Assembly: GCA_945901095.1 (NCBI GenBank)
Contig: CAMDKQ010000007.1
Span: forward strand, 1 to 35,685
Reading direction: 5' to 3'
From: Bifidobacterium breve
Lineage (GTDB): Bacteria > Actinomycetota > Actinomycetes > S36-B12
DNA: 35,685 bases
Position numbers and translations under genes: made by a program. Every line of letters starts with the position of its first letter. Position 1 is the stretch's first letter. Positions 7,372 through 14,847 of the stretch are shown here, piece after piece. The notes below the pieces were generated by a model. It ran no database searches, had not been told where the DNA came from, and worked only from the letters and a program-made list of their open reading frames with translations.

Positions 7372-8256
7372 CACGCTGAAGATCCGCTCGGGGACTCCAC
7401 GGGTCTGGGAGTCTACGACGAGGACACGGCCAGCGTCCGGTTCATCATCGAACACCGGGTAGTTGCCGCCACCGCCGATGGTGGTGATGAACATCGTCGT
7501 GAGGTCGGGCCCGCCGAAGGTTGGGCAGGTTGGCCTGCGCACCGGAAGTTCGTGTTGCTCCGTAAGGGTGCCTCCCTCAAATCTGGCTAGCGTCGACCCG
7601 TGAACGCACGCTATCCAGGTGCCGCCAGCTTGATCCATACAGGCGCCATCAGGGCCGCCCGCGAGATTTGAGCTCTGAAAGTCGATGAGCGGCGCGCCCT
7701 GTCCGCTGATCATCGGTGCGCCGGCGACGAGGTCGTCGTCAGCGAGCCAACACCGGCCGAGCAGGGTGTCGGCCCACTGCATACCCAAGGGTGTGCACGC
7801 TAGGCCGTTCGCTACCCCCACCCTGTCGACGACGAGGTCCCAAGTCCAGTCTGGGTGAACCCGGTAGAGGCTACCGATGAACTTGCGGTCGCTTGCGGGC
7901 ACGTGCATTGTTCCAACCCAGAAATCTCCGCTCGGGCTCACGCGGCCGTCATTCAGCCTGACAGTGGGATGAATGATCGGGAGAGACACCTTCCATACGA
8001 CCTCGCCGCTGGGCCAGTGGAGGAGGCCGATGCGCTGCTCGCTGGCGAGCACCAAGGTGTCTGGATCGGGGGTGAGGGCGATACTCCCTGGGCGACCCAC
8101 CGTCGTGACAGACTCGACGAGCTCACTCGCCCAGTGCCAACGATGCACCTGACGGCCATCGACATCCACCCAGGTGAGGTTGCCGGAGCGGTCGTCCCAT
8201 AGTGGGGATTCGCCAAGGATTGCTCGCGGACCGATCGCGCGAACGACGGTTGCCAC
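7366..8256 (-). CDS. SMP-30/gluconolactonase/LRE family protein
   Basis: A 296-aa six-bladed propeller lactonase of the SMP-30/regucalcin family. LGESPLWDD near the N-terminus supplies the first metal-ligand Glu (Glu16). VGVANGLA and the GPDGACMDQAGGTWIA segment match the Asn and Asp ligand regions. These enzymes hydrolyse sugar lactones made by sugar dehydrogenases, which fits the Gfo/Idh and SDR genes nearby. The GTG start (8254-8256) overlaps the stop of the upstream DMFase-like gene by one base, so it is the last gene of a three-gene minus-strand operon. The actual lactone is not known. Confidence 0.87.
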   Translation of the reverse strand: MATVVRAIGPRAILGESPLWDDRSGNLTWVDVDGRQVHRWHWASELVESVTTVGRPGSIALTPDPDTLVLASEQRIGLLHWPSGEVVWKVSLPIIHPTVRLNDGRVSPSGDFWVGTMHVPASDRKFIGSLYRVHPDWTWDLVVDRVGVANGLACTPLGMQWADTLLGRCWLADDDLVAGAPMISGQGAPLIDFQSSNLAGGPDGACMDQAGGTWIACVHGSTLARFEGGTLTEQHELPVRRPTCPTFGGPDLTTMFITTIGGGGNYPVFDDEPDAGRVLVVDSQTRGVPERIFSVG

Positions 8257-9872
8257 TAGTTCCCTCCCATGAATCGTTGCAGCACGTTGTGGGTGATGAT
8301 GCTGCAGGCGAGGTCACCACTGGCAAGGCTGGCCGGCCACTCAGTAGTACCAGCGCAGAAGACCATCCCAGATCCAGCCGGGTAGGACATTGAGGTGATC
8401 ATGCCGGCACCGTAACGGCACCGGTCGCGATGCTCGGGGGTGTCCGAGCCGTAGCGCAGCACCGCGATCCCAGCGAGGTCGCTTTCGAGTGGGTCGAACA
8501 TTGAGCCGGGATTGCCATGGTCCTCCTCGAATGCGACCGTTGGCGTGAGCGCGAGGATCTCCAGAGAGTCTGGAGTTCCGTCTGAACCCGTGGGATACGG
8601 CAGTCCGTTGACCATGGTGTAGTCGACTCCGTCGACCTCGTAGCTCACCAGGTTGCTGCCTGACCCGATGACCTCGCCGTAGTAGGCATCGAGCCCCTGG
8701 AACGCCCAGTGTCGCGGGCGGAAGATCGTGAAGCCGCGTGAGCCCCGGATCGATGCTCCGCCCCAGCCCGCGTACATGCCCCGGGTAGCGTTCCCTCCGA
8801 ACTCCGTGACAGGGGGACGGTTAATCGCCAACCCCTCGAAGGCCCCGGTGCGCTGTTCAACTGGTCCATTCCGTGAAGGATCCTCATCGGCCGCGAACTT
8901 GTAGCACTCAGTCGTCTGCGTTCGGTCATCGGCGCGGACCTGCCACATGATGTTGCCGCCGAAGCGGGCATGATGCCCGCCTCGGGCGAGATGGGTGGCA
9001 AGAGAAGCGCGGCCGCCCGCTGACCAGTACTCGTCGTGACCGCTCGTGATGACGCAGGTGTATCCGTCGAGTATTTGGGAATCGCGGTCCAAATCCCATT
9101 GGGTCACCACATCGAATGCGATGCCCTCTGACTCCAGCCACCTGGCCATGAGCCCGTCATACCTGGCCCAACCTGCGGAGGCGGACCAGTGAGCGTAGCC
9201 ATTGGCGAAGGCCCACTCGGTCCATTCGTGACGTACGGCCCAACCAATTGGGGGATTGATGACGGATCCGAATCGCGGGGCGCCAACCGGGCAGCGCACC
9301 TGTCCGCGGGACCATGGGCGCTGCAGGCTCAGGACCGGGGAGAAGGCTCTGGGGAATCGGTCGCGCAGAGCCGTGTATGAACTGGCTCCCCCCCAGTCGT
9401 TGTAGGCATTCCACGTGTAGGTCGACAGGATGAGCGCTAGGGGACTGCGGCGTTCAGGCGAGGCTCGTACTGCGAAGAATGCATCCTGGCTGACCTCCTC
9501 GCTCCCTCGTACAGCACGGGCGCATACGAGGTACCCGCCGGAAGGCCAGTCGTCACCGATCGTGAGTGCGAAGTTCGCTGGCCAGCCGCAGCCTGCGCTG
9601 GGTGCATCGGCGGGTGTGTCGATCCAAGCACCTTGCTGCGGTCCTAGCCGCGCCAGAACACGCGGCGTCGCACCGTCGTGAACGATCGTGATCTCGATTT
9701 CGTCGGCGTTCGTGCTGGTGTGGATACCCACGATCTCGCCGGGTTGGTAGGACGGTTGCCCCGCATAAGCCCAGACCTGCAGTCGTGAAGCGTCGGGGAC
9801 CTCTGACCACTGAACCTCCTGCCAGGTGCGCCACTGTCCACAAGCCAATGGTGGGCAGTCCCCATCCATCAT
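8256..9872 (-). CDS. N,N-dimethylformamidase large-subunit-like domain protein
   Basis: A 538-aa protein resembling the beta (large) subunit of N,N-dimethylformamidase and the many uncharacterised proteins sharing that C-terminal domain. Landmarks are STYTWNAYNDWGG (about 150-162), SGHDEYWS (near 284) and GGNIMWQVR (shortly after). In characterised DMFase the enzyme cleaves the amide of dimethylformamide with mononuclear iron and needs a small subunit; no small subunit is seen here. Its position between a lactonase and a lactonase-like amidohydrolase suggests hydrolysis of an amide or related bond in the cluster's substrate. Its ATG overlaps the upstream stop as ATGA (9869-9872). The domain assignment is firm; the function is not. 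Confidence 0.78.
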   Translation of the reverse strand: MMDGDCPPLACGQWRTWQEVQWSEVPDASRLQVWAYAGQPSYQPGEIVGIHTSTNADEIEITIVHDGATPRVLARLGPQQGAWIDTPADAPSAGCGWPANFALTIGDDWPSGGYLVCARAVRGSEEVSQDAFFAVRASPERRSPLALILSTYTWNAYNDWGGASSYTALRDRFPRAFSPVLSLQRPWSRGQVRCPVGAPRFGSVINPPIGWAVRHEWTEWAFANGYAHWSASAGWARYDGLMARWLESEGIAFDVVTQWDLDRDSQILDGYTCVITSGHDEYWSAGGRASLATHLARGGHHARFGGNIMWQVRADDRTQTTECYKFAADEDPSRNGPVEQRTGAFEGLAINRPPVTEFGGNATRGMYAGWGGASIRGSRGFTIFRPRHWAFQGLDAYYGEVIGSGSNLVSYEVDGVDYTMVNGLPYPTGSDGTPDSLEILALTPTVAFEEDHGNPGSMFDPLESDLAGIAVLRYGSDTPEHRDRCRYGAGMITSMSYPAGSGMVFCAGTTEWPASLASGDLACSIITHNVLQRFMGGN

Positions 9873-10804
9873 GTCCCGAGCGCGTAGAAGTCCTGAGCAG
9901 TGCCTGCGAAGAGCCGAGCCCGCTCGTCGGTGGTGAAGTCCGCAGTGATCTCGGAGAACGCGCGAAAGATGCTGGCGTAGTCGGAGTAGAGCTTGTCAAC
10001 GGGGAAGTTGCTCGCAAACATGCACCGATCGACACCGAAGATCTCGATGGTCTCCAAGACAATGGGTCGAATGCTGTCGGCTGTCCACTGGTGGTCCAGC
10101 ATCCCGAGACCTGAGATCTTGACGAACACGTTGGGCTGCGATGCCAGCGCACGCATACCGTCGCGCCACAACTGCATCGACGCCTCATCCCGATCGATAG
10201 GGAAGCCGGTGTGGTTGAGGGCCACGCGAGCGTCCTCATGCGACGCGACGAGGCCGGTTGCCTCCAGCATTTGGTTCGGCCAGATCTGCATATCGAAGCG
10301 CAGGCCCATCCGAGCCAAGAGCGCGAATCCGGAACGCCACTGTTCGCTGGACATGTGGTCGCCATGCTCAGCGAAGGAGCGTCCGGGCAAGGTATCCCAG
10401 TTGAGCATGTGACGGACGCCACGGAACCTTGAGAACTCGGCATGCGCCTCAAGCAAGCCCTGCACATTCGGACTCGACAGATCAGCGAAGCCAACGATCC
10501 CGGTCGGGAAGCCAGTTTCCTCCGCCTGTCGTGTCAGCCAGGCGGTTTCGCCCACCGGATTGGCAGGGTCGAACTCCGCCTGCACGTGAACCGAAGCCAC
10601 GAGCGGCAATCCGCTTGTATCCGCGAGGTAATCGGTCGCCTGGTAGTCGCGGCAGATGGCCTCATAGTCACCGACGAAGTTGATGATTCGCGGGTCGGCA
10701 TGGATCCATACGTGGTAGTCGTTCATGTCCCACAGATGATGATGGGCATCCGCGATAGGGGGGATGCTGGTCATGCTTGTTTGCTCCGGGCTTGTCATTG
10801 ACAT
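9869..10804 (-). CDS. Amidohydrolase family protein (L-fuconolactonase-like, COG3618)
   Basis: About 311 aa from the chosen start. The metal motif DAHHHLWD (Asp19, His21, His23) is intact, and the HMLNW and CMFASNFPVDKL landmarks match the COG3618 lactonase group, which opens sugar-acid and dicarboxylate lactones. The track start at 10864 adds 20 residues. I prefer ATG 10804 because GAGGAG lies four bases upstream (10809-10814 on the minus strand), and the longer start would intrude on the probable control region. It is the first gene of the minus-strand operon with the DMFase-like and SMP-30 genes. Unlike the amidohydrolase at 3096, this one looks catalytically complete. Confidence 0.83.
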   Translation of the reverse strand: MSMTSPEQTSMTSIPPIADAHHHLWDMNDYHVWIHADPRIINFVGDYEAICRDYQATDYLADTSGLPLVASVHVQAEFDPANPVGETAWLTRQAEETGFPTGIVGFADLSSPNVQGLLEAHAEFSRFRGVRHMLNWDTLPGRSFAEHGDHMSSEQWRSGFALLARMGLRFDMQIWPNQMLEATGLVASHEDARVALNHTGFPIDRDEASMQLWRDGMRALASQPNVFVKISGLGMLDHQWTADSIRPIVLETIEIFGVDRCMFASNFPVDKLYSDYASIFRAFSEITADFTTDERARLFAGTAQDFYALGT

Positions 10805-10876
10805 CGGTCTCCTCGAATTGACGCGGAGTGTTGTGAATCGGCTCAGTCCAGCAGTTCGCAACATGTAGATTGTTTA

Positions 10877-10886
10877 TCGTTAACAA
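10877..10886. promoter_or_regulatory. Candidate GntR/FadR-type operator in a divergent promoter region
   Basis: TCGTTAACAA fits TNGTNNACNA, the pattern of FCD-type GntR regulators such as gluconate GntR and UxuR/ExuR. It lies within the AT-rich gap between the minus-strand lactonase operon and the plus-strand VOC gene, and is framed by TTGTT...AACAA. A weaker version occurs at 1010-1019 in the other divergent gap of the cluster. A TATCCT box at 10901-10906 could be the plus-strand -10. No complete GntR gene is in the window. Confidence 0.4.
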
Positions 10887-10932
10887 ATTTATGCTGAGGC
10901 TATCCTAAAGTAGGGCCGAAAGGAGCACATTC

Positions 10933-11388
10933 ATGCAGGTTCGGGCGCTCAACCACATTGCCGTCACCGTGAGTGACACTCAGCGATCGCTGGACTTTTA
11001 TGTCGGAAAACTCGGCCTGATTCAGGTCGAGCAACATCACCTCCCCATGTCGTCGATCGACACGGTGTTTGGATTGACCAGTGCTTCGGGGACCTCGACC
11101 CGACTACAGGTGCCGGGGCAACCGGAGATCCTGATCGACATCATGGAACTCAGTGGTGCCCAAGACGGAACATCGGTGCAACCTCTCGGCTCGATCGGCT
11201 CAACGCACATGGCTTTCACCGTCGAGGACTTGCAGTCCGCAGTCGCAGAATTGCGGGCAAAGGGGGTGTCGTTCATTTCCGATCCAGTCACCTTCCATCT
11301 GACCGATGGCTCGGCGACGGTGTGCTTTATGCGTGACCCGGACGGCAATTACGTTGAACTCGAGGAAGTGCACGGCGGGGGCCACTGA
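10933..11388 (+). CDS. VOC-family (glyoxalase/bleomycin-resistance/dioxygenase fold) protein
   Basis: A 151-aa protein with the paired beta-alpha-beta-beta-beta modules of the vicinal oxygen chelate fold. LNHIAVTVSD supplies His8, STHMAFTVED a second His, and the C-terminal NYVELEEVHGG the metal-ligand Glu. The C-terminal RDPDGNYVELEE is a classic family ending. Members isomerise, epimerise or oxidise small metabolites. AAAGGAG (10919-10925) precedes the ATG, confirming the start. It opens the second plus-strand run, only 3 bp before the next Gfo/Idh gene. Substrate unknown; an isomerase or epimerase role in the catabolic pathway is a guess. Confidence 0.87.
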   Translation: MQVRALNHIAVTVSDTQRSLDFYVGKLGLIQVEQHHLPMSSIDTVFGLTSASGTSTRLQVPGQPEILIDIMELSGAQDGTSVQPLGSIGSTHMAFTVEDLQSAVAELRAKGVSFISDPVTFHLTDGSATVCFMRDPDGNYVELEEVHGGGH

Positions 11389-11391
11389 GTC

Positions 11392-12444
11392 ATGTCACGG
11401 TTGCGCTGGGGACTGCTCAGCACTGCGCGCATCAACGAGCGCTTCATTGATGCCGTCCGTCGCTCGGACCGGTCCGAACTGGTTGCGGTCGCGTCTCGAG
11501 ATGTGCAACGAGCGAAGGCGTACGCCAATCGCCACGATATCTATTCCTCATACGGCACCTACGAGGAGTTGGTCAAGGCGCCGGAGGTTGACGCGGTGTA
11601 TGTCTCGCTACCAAATCATTTACATGCCGAGTGGGCCATGCGACTATCCGAGGCTGGCAAGCATGTCTTCTGTGAGAAGCCGCTCGCACTCACCGTAGCG
11701 AATGTGGACGGGATGGCCCAGGCTGCTCAGCAGGCCGGGGTCGTCCTTCAGGAAGCCTCGGCAACGCGCTTTCATCGGCAGACCTCAGACATCGCGGAGA
11801 TCATCTCCTCCGGCCGGTTGGGCAGGATTTTGTTCTGTCACGCGACATTCGAATTCACGTTACCTGCGGCCGCGGATATTCGGCTCAATGCCGACATGGG
11901 CGGTGGCGCGTTGTGGGATGTCGGATGCTATCCGGTTGCCTTCTTTCAAGCGGTCCTTCGAGCGAACCCGATCAGCGCGTATGCGCGCGCGGTCACCGGG
12001 CGGACCGGTGTCGACCTAGCATTCAGCGGGTTGCTCGGATACGAGTCCGGCACTGCAGTGCAATTCACGGTGAGCATGGCAACTCCGATGGCCCGTCAGG
12101 CGCGAATTGTGGGTGAGCAAGGCAGCCTTGAACTTGACCAACCTTGGCTTACCAATACGGGGGCCGTGGCTACGGTGCGTCAGCAGTTGATGCGGTCGAC
12201 GGCTGGGGCAGGAACCTTTGGTGACGATCCTGATCAACTCGAAGAAGCGACGTGGGACTACGGACTCATTGATGCTTACTTCGATGAAGTGCGTGGGTTC
12301 GAGAAACTCGTTCTTGATGGTGAACAGTCGCCGTACCCCCTGTCGGACAGCCGGATGAATGTGCAGGTCATCACCGCCTTGCATGAGTCAGCACGGACGG
12401 GGCGCGAGGTCCTTATCGACCCCTCATCGATTACAAATGAATAG
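11392..12444 (+). CDS. Gfo/Idh/MocA-family oxidoreductase
   Basis: A 350-aa sugar/diol dehydrogenase of the Gfo/Idh/MocA family. The N-terminal WGLLSTARIN resembles the dihydrodiol/xylose dehydrogenase branch, where the cofactor loop reads GxxSTAxI. The catalytic EKP motif is intact (95-97, FCEKPLAL), followed by the substrate-domain helix with DVGCYPV. It probably oxidises a hydroxyl of a sugar or diol using NAD(P). It lies right after the VOC gene. It is the second of three Gfo/Idh paralogues in this cluster, and differs from the first in keeping EKP. Confidence 0.87.
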   Translation: MSRLRWGLLSTARINERFIDAVRRSDRSELVAVASRDVQRAKAYANRHDIYSSYGTYEELVKAPEVDAVYVSLPNHLHAEWAMRLSEAGKHVFCEKPLALTVANVDGMAQAAQQAGVVLQEASATRFHRQTSDIAEIISSGRLGRILFCHATFEFTLPAAADIRLNADMGGGALWDVGCYPVAFFQAVLRANPISAYARAVTGRTGVDLAFSGLLGYESGTAVQFTVSMATPMARQARIVGEQGSLELDQPWLTNTGAVATVRQQLMRSTAGAGTFGDDPDQLEEATWDYGLIDAYFDEVRGFEKLVLDGEQSPYPLSDSRMNVQVITALHESARTGREVLIDPSSITNE

Positions 12445-12489
12445 CGCTGACGCACGAAGGACCCGGGCAGATGCAAACCAAGGAGAATC

Positions 12490-13689
12490 GTGAAGGAGAA
12501 CCACTTCGACCAGTCCGCTTTGCCAAAGGACCGCCTTGGCTATGGAGTCATTGGCGCAGGGTGGATGGGGCATGTTCATGCGCGCGCGGTGGTTCGGCTG
12601 GCCCATCACTATGGGGATCTGTCACTGCGGCCGGTGCTGATGGCGGTGGCCGACACATTGCCTGAGCACCGGGATGCCTTCGTAAATCAACTCGGACCAG
12701 TGAGGGCATACGAGGACTGGCGGTCGATCGTGGACGATCCAGAAATCGGCATCGTCAGTGTGACCGTTCCGAATGCACTTCACGCGGAAATCGGTGAGGC
12801 GGTGGCCCGAGCGGGCAAGCACCTTTGGGTTGAGAAGCCGGTTGGGCTTGGTGCCGCCGATTGCCAGCGGGTAGTGAAGGCAGTACGCGCCGCCGGTGTA
12901 CAGGCCGCCGTGGGCTTCAACTACCGCAACTTCCCAATGGTTGAGCGGGCTCGCGAACTCATCGATTCAGGGGCAATTGGCACACCAACCCATGCGAGCT
13001 TCCGCACCCTTTCGGACTACGCGGCCGATCCCGGCGGGACCTTGTCGTGGCGGTACACCTACGCCCAAGGTGGCCATGGGATCCTCGCCGATCTTGGTTC
13101 CCACGGATTCGACATGATTCGCAACCTTCTTGGAGACATCGACGAACTTGTAGCGGACACCTCCACGTTCATCGACCGAAGGCCGATTGCCGCGCCTGGC
13201 TCGAGCCACTTCGCGACGGTGGATGTGCACGACGTGGGCATCGACTTCGGAGAGGTCGAGAATGAAGACTTTTTCTGCGCGATTGTTCGGATGGTCAATG
13301 GAGCGCAGGTCACCTATGAGGCTGGTCGCACAGCGGTCGGGGACCAGTGCAATTACGGATTCCAAGTTCACGGCTCGCAGGGTTCATTGAGTTGGGACTT
13401 TCGGCGCTCGGATGAATTGTCCATTTGTGTTGGAGACGGTTATCAGGGCCGGTCAACACAGGTTGCCTACGGTGGTCCGGGAGACGGTGAGTACGGACGA
13501 TTCCAGCCTGGGGCAGGAGTTGCCATCGGCTATGACGACTCCAAGGTCATTGAGTTGGCTCGTTTGCTGCAGTCGATAGCGCTCGGCAAACCCATTGGTG
13601 CCACGATTGAGGATGCCCTCTGGGCAGCACGGGCCAACGAAGCAGTGGTGGCTTCGGCAGCGACGCGGAGTTGGGAGAGTGTGAGATGA
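12490..13689 (+). CDS. Gfo/Idh/MocA-family oxidoreductase (inositol dehydrogenase-like)
   Basis: A 399-aa member with GAGWMG (22-27) and an intact EKP motif (115-117, WVEKPVGL), plus the conserved LADLGSHGFDMI helix that carries the family's catalytic His. Length and the GWMGHVHARA start match proteins annotated as myo-inositol 2-dehydrogenase or glucose-fructose oxidoreductase-like. It probably oxidises a cyclitol or sugar. The GTG start has AAGGAG about four bases upstream (12480-12485). Its stop overlaps the start of the hydroxyacid dehydrogenase (ATGA). Exact substrate not determinable. Confidence 0.87.
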   Translation: MKENHFDQSALPKDRLGYGVIGAGWMGHVHARAVVRLAHHYGDLSLRPVLMAVADTLPEHRDAFVNQLGPVRAYEDWRSIVDDPEIGIVSVTVPNALHAEIGEAVARAGKHLWVEKPVGLGAADCQRVVKAVRAAGVQAAVGFNYRNFPMVERARELIDSGAIGTPTHASFRTLSDYAADPGGTLSWRYTYAQGGHGILADLGSHGFDMIRNLLGDIDELVADTSTFIDRRPIAAPGSSHFATVDVHDVGIDFGEVENEDFFCAIVRMVNGAQVTYEAGRTAVGDQCNYGFQVHGSQGSLSWDFRRSDELSICVGDGYQGRSTQVAYGGPGDGEYGRFQPGAGVAIGYDDSKVIELARLLQSIALGKPIGATIEDALWAARANEAVVASAATRSWESVR

Positions 13690-14576
13690 CCGAGATGGCA
13701 TTGCTGCCCAGCGGCCTTGGAGAGGTGCCGAGTCCGATTCCCGTCGTCGTTTACGGCGAAGATATCAGCGCGGATGACCTGCAGCGAGCCACGTTTTTCG
13801 TGCCGATCTACATGGGTCCGGAGGCGAATCTCGCACTCATGAATCGAATGCCACGATTGCACACCTGCCAGATGTTGACAGCAGGATTTGAAAACGCCCT
13901 GCCGCACTTGCCCAGCGGCGCGAGGCTCTACAACGCCGCGGGAGTGCATGATGCCAGCACGGCGGAATTGGCCGTTGGCCTGATCATTGCGAACCTTCGC
14001 GGTATTGATGAGGCGGCTCGCGATATGAAATTGGGGATGTGGCGGCACCGGCAACTTCCCGCACTGGCGGACAAGCAGGTGCTGATCATCGGTGCGGGGG
14101 GTGTCGGTGAGGCTATTCGCCGACGACTTGAGCCATTCGAGGCAGAAATCATTATGGTCGGACGCACTGCGCGCGCGGGCGTGAGTGCGAGCAGCGAACT
14201 AGACGCCCTGCTTCCCCTTGCGGATGTGGTGATCTTGGCGATCCCCTTGGACGACGTGACAACCGGCATGGTGGATGCCACGTTCCTAGGCCGAATGAAG
14301 GACGGGGCGTTGCTCGTGAACGTGGCGCGAGGTCGAGTCGTGCGTTCAGACGACCTACTTGCAGAACTCGCATCCGGGCGGATTAGGGCGAGCCTAGATG
14401 TCACTGATCCCGAACCCCTTCCCGTAGAGCACCCCCTGTGGAGCGTCCCTGGCCTACTGGTGACCCCGCATCTGGGGGGAAACTCATCTGCATTCCTGCC
14501 ACGCGCTCGCCGGCTCGTCGAAGGTCAACTCGACAGACTCGGTCGAGGTGATCCGCTGATAAACCAGGTGTCATGA
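13686..14576 (+). CDS. D-isomer-specific 2-hydroxyacid dehydrogenase family protein
   Basis: A protein of about 296 aa with the NAD-binding motif GAGGVG (136-141) and the catalytic triad of the family: Arg215 in NVARGRVV, Glu243 in DPEPLP and His262 in TPHLGG. It should interconvert a 2-oxoacid and a D-2-hydroxyacid in the cytoplasm. In this cluster it could deliver the 2-oxoacid used by the fused E1, which is inference. The track begins at TTG 13671. I prefer ATG 13686, which overlaps the upstream stop as ATGA and has GGGAGA upstream. It is the last gene before the ilvB control region. Confidence 0.87.
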   Translation: MTEMALLPSGLGEVPSPIPVVVYGEDISADDLQRATFFVPIYMGPEANLALMNRMPRLHTCQMLTAGFENALPHLPSGARLYNAAGVHDASTAELAVGLIIANLRGIDEAARDMKLGMWRHRQLPALADKQVLIIGAGGVGEAIRRRLEPFEAEIIMVGRTARAGVSASSELDALLPLADVVILAIPLDDVTTGMVDATFLGRMKDGALLVNVARGRVVRSDDLLAELASGRIRASLDVTDPEPLPVEHPLWSVPGLLVTPHLGGNSSAFLPRARRLVEGQLDRLGRGDPLINQVS

Positions 14577-14651
14577 GCAGGACAGGTTGGCAACGCCCGT
14601 CCGGAACAAATCTGGGCCGCCGGGCGAATATGGCATAGGCACGTCGTTCGG

Positions 14652-14687
14652 ATGACAGGGAGTCGAAGTGCCGCTAGTGTATGTTGC
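14652..14687 (+). promoter_or_regulatory. Predicted promoter of the ilvB leader transcript
   Basis: ATGACA (14652-14657), a 17-bp spacer and TAGTGT (14675-14680) form a reasonable sigma-70-type promoter. The leader-peptide GTG at 14688 lies seven bases after the -10 box, so the transcript could start at or next to the start codon, making it leaderless. Confidence 0.5.
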
Positions 14688-14726
14688 GTGGCAAAGAATC
14701 TTGTAGTTATTTGGCGCGCGGGCTGA
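14688..14726 (+). CDS. ilvB operon leader peptide ([12 protein letters not shown])
   Basis: A 12-codon ORF starting with GTG and ending TGA, too short for the ORF track. It encodes Leu-Val-Val-Ile in a row (14700-14711), the three amino acids made by the downstream IlvBNC pathway. The control codons lie just before a hairpin whose 5' arm overlaps the end of the peptide gene, and a terminator follows. Candidate ilvB leader peptides with terminators are known in other Actinobacteria, so this matches an established type. When charged Leu/Val/Ile tRNA is scarce the ribosome should stall on these codons and favour read-through into ilvB. Confidence 0.8.
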   Translation: MAKNLVVIWRAG

Positions 14727-14780
14727 CATACGTCGACCGGCGCGCCGCCCTCCGTTACCCAGCCGGGTCGGGGGGTTTTT
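14713..14780 (+). terminator. ilvB attenuator: pause hairpin plus intrinsic terminator
   Basis: GGCGCGC (14713-14719) pairs with GCGCGCC (14740-14746) as a long first hairpin. A second stem pairs CCCTCCG (14748-14754) with CGGGGGG (14769-14775), encloses a small ACCC/GGGT stem, and is followed by TTTTT (14776-14780), an intrinsic terminator. CGACCGG in the 3' part of hairpin 1 is nearly complementary to CCGGGTCG in the terminator's 3' half, so a competing antiterminator is possible. The structure ends 67 bp before ilvB. Folding was done by eye. Confidence 0.75.
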
Positions 14781-14847
14781 CATTGGGACGGTCACGCGTC
14801 AGCGACTGGATCAAGTATCACCGACACGAGAGATTGGCGACAACAGG

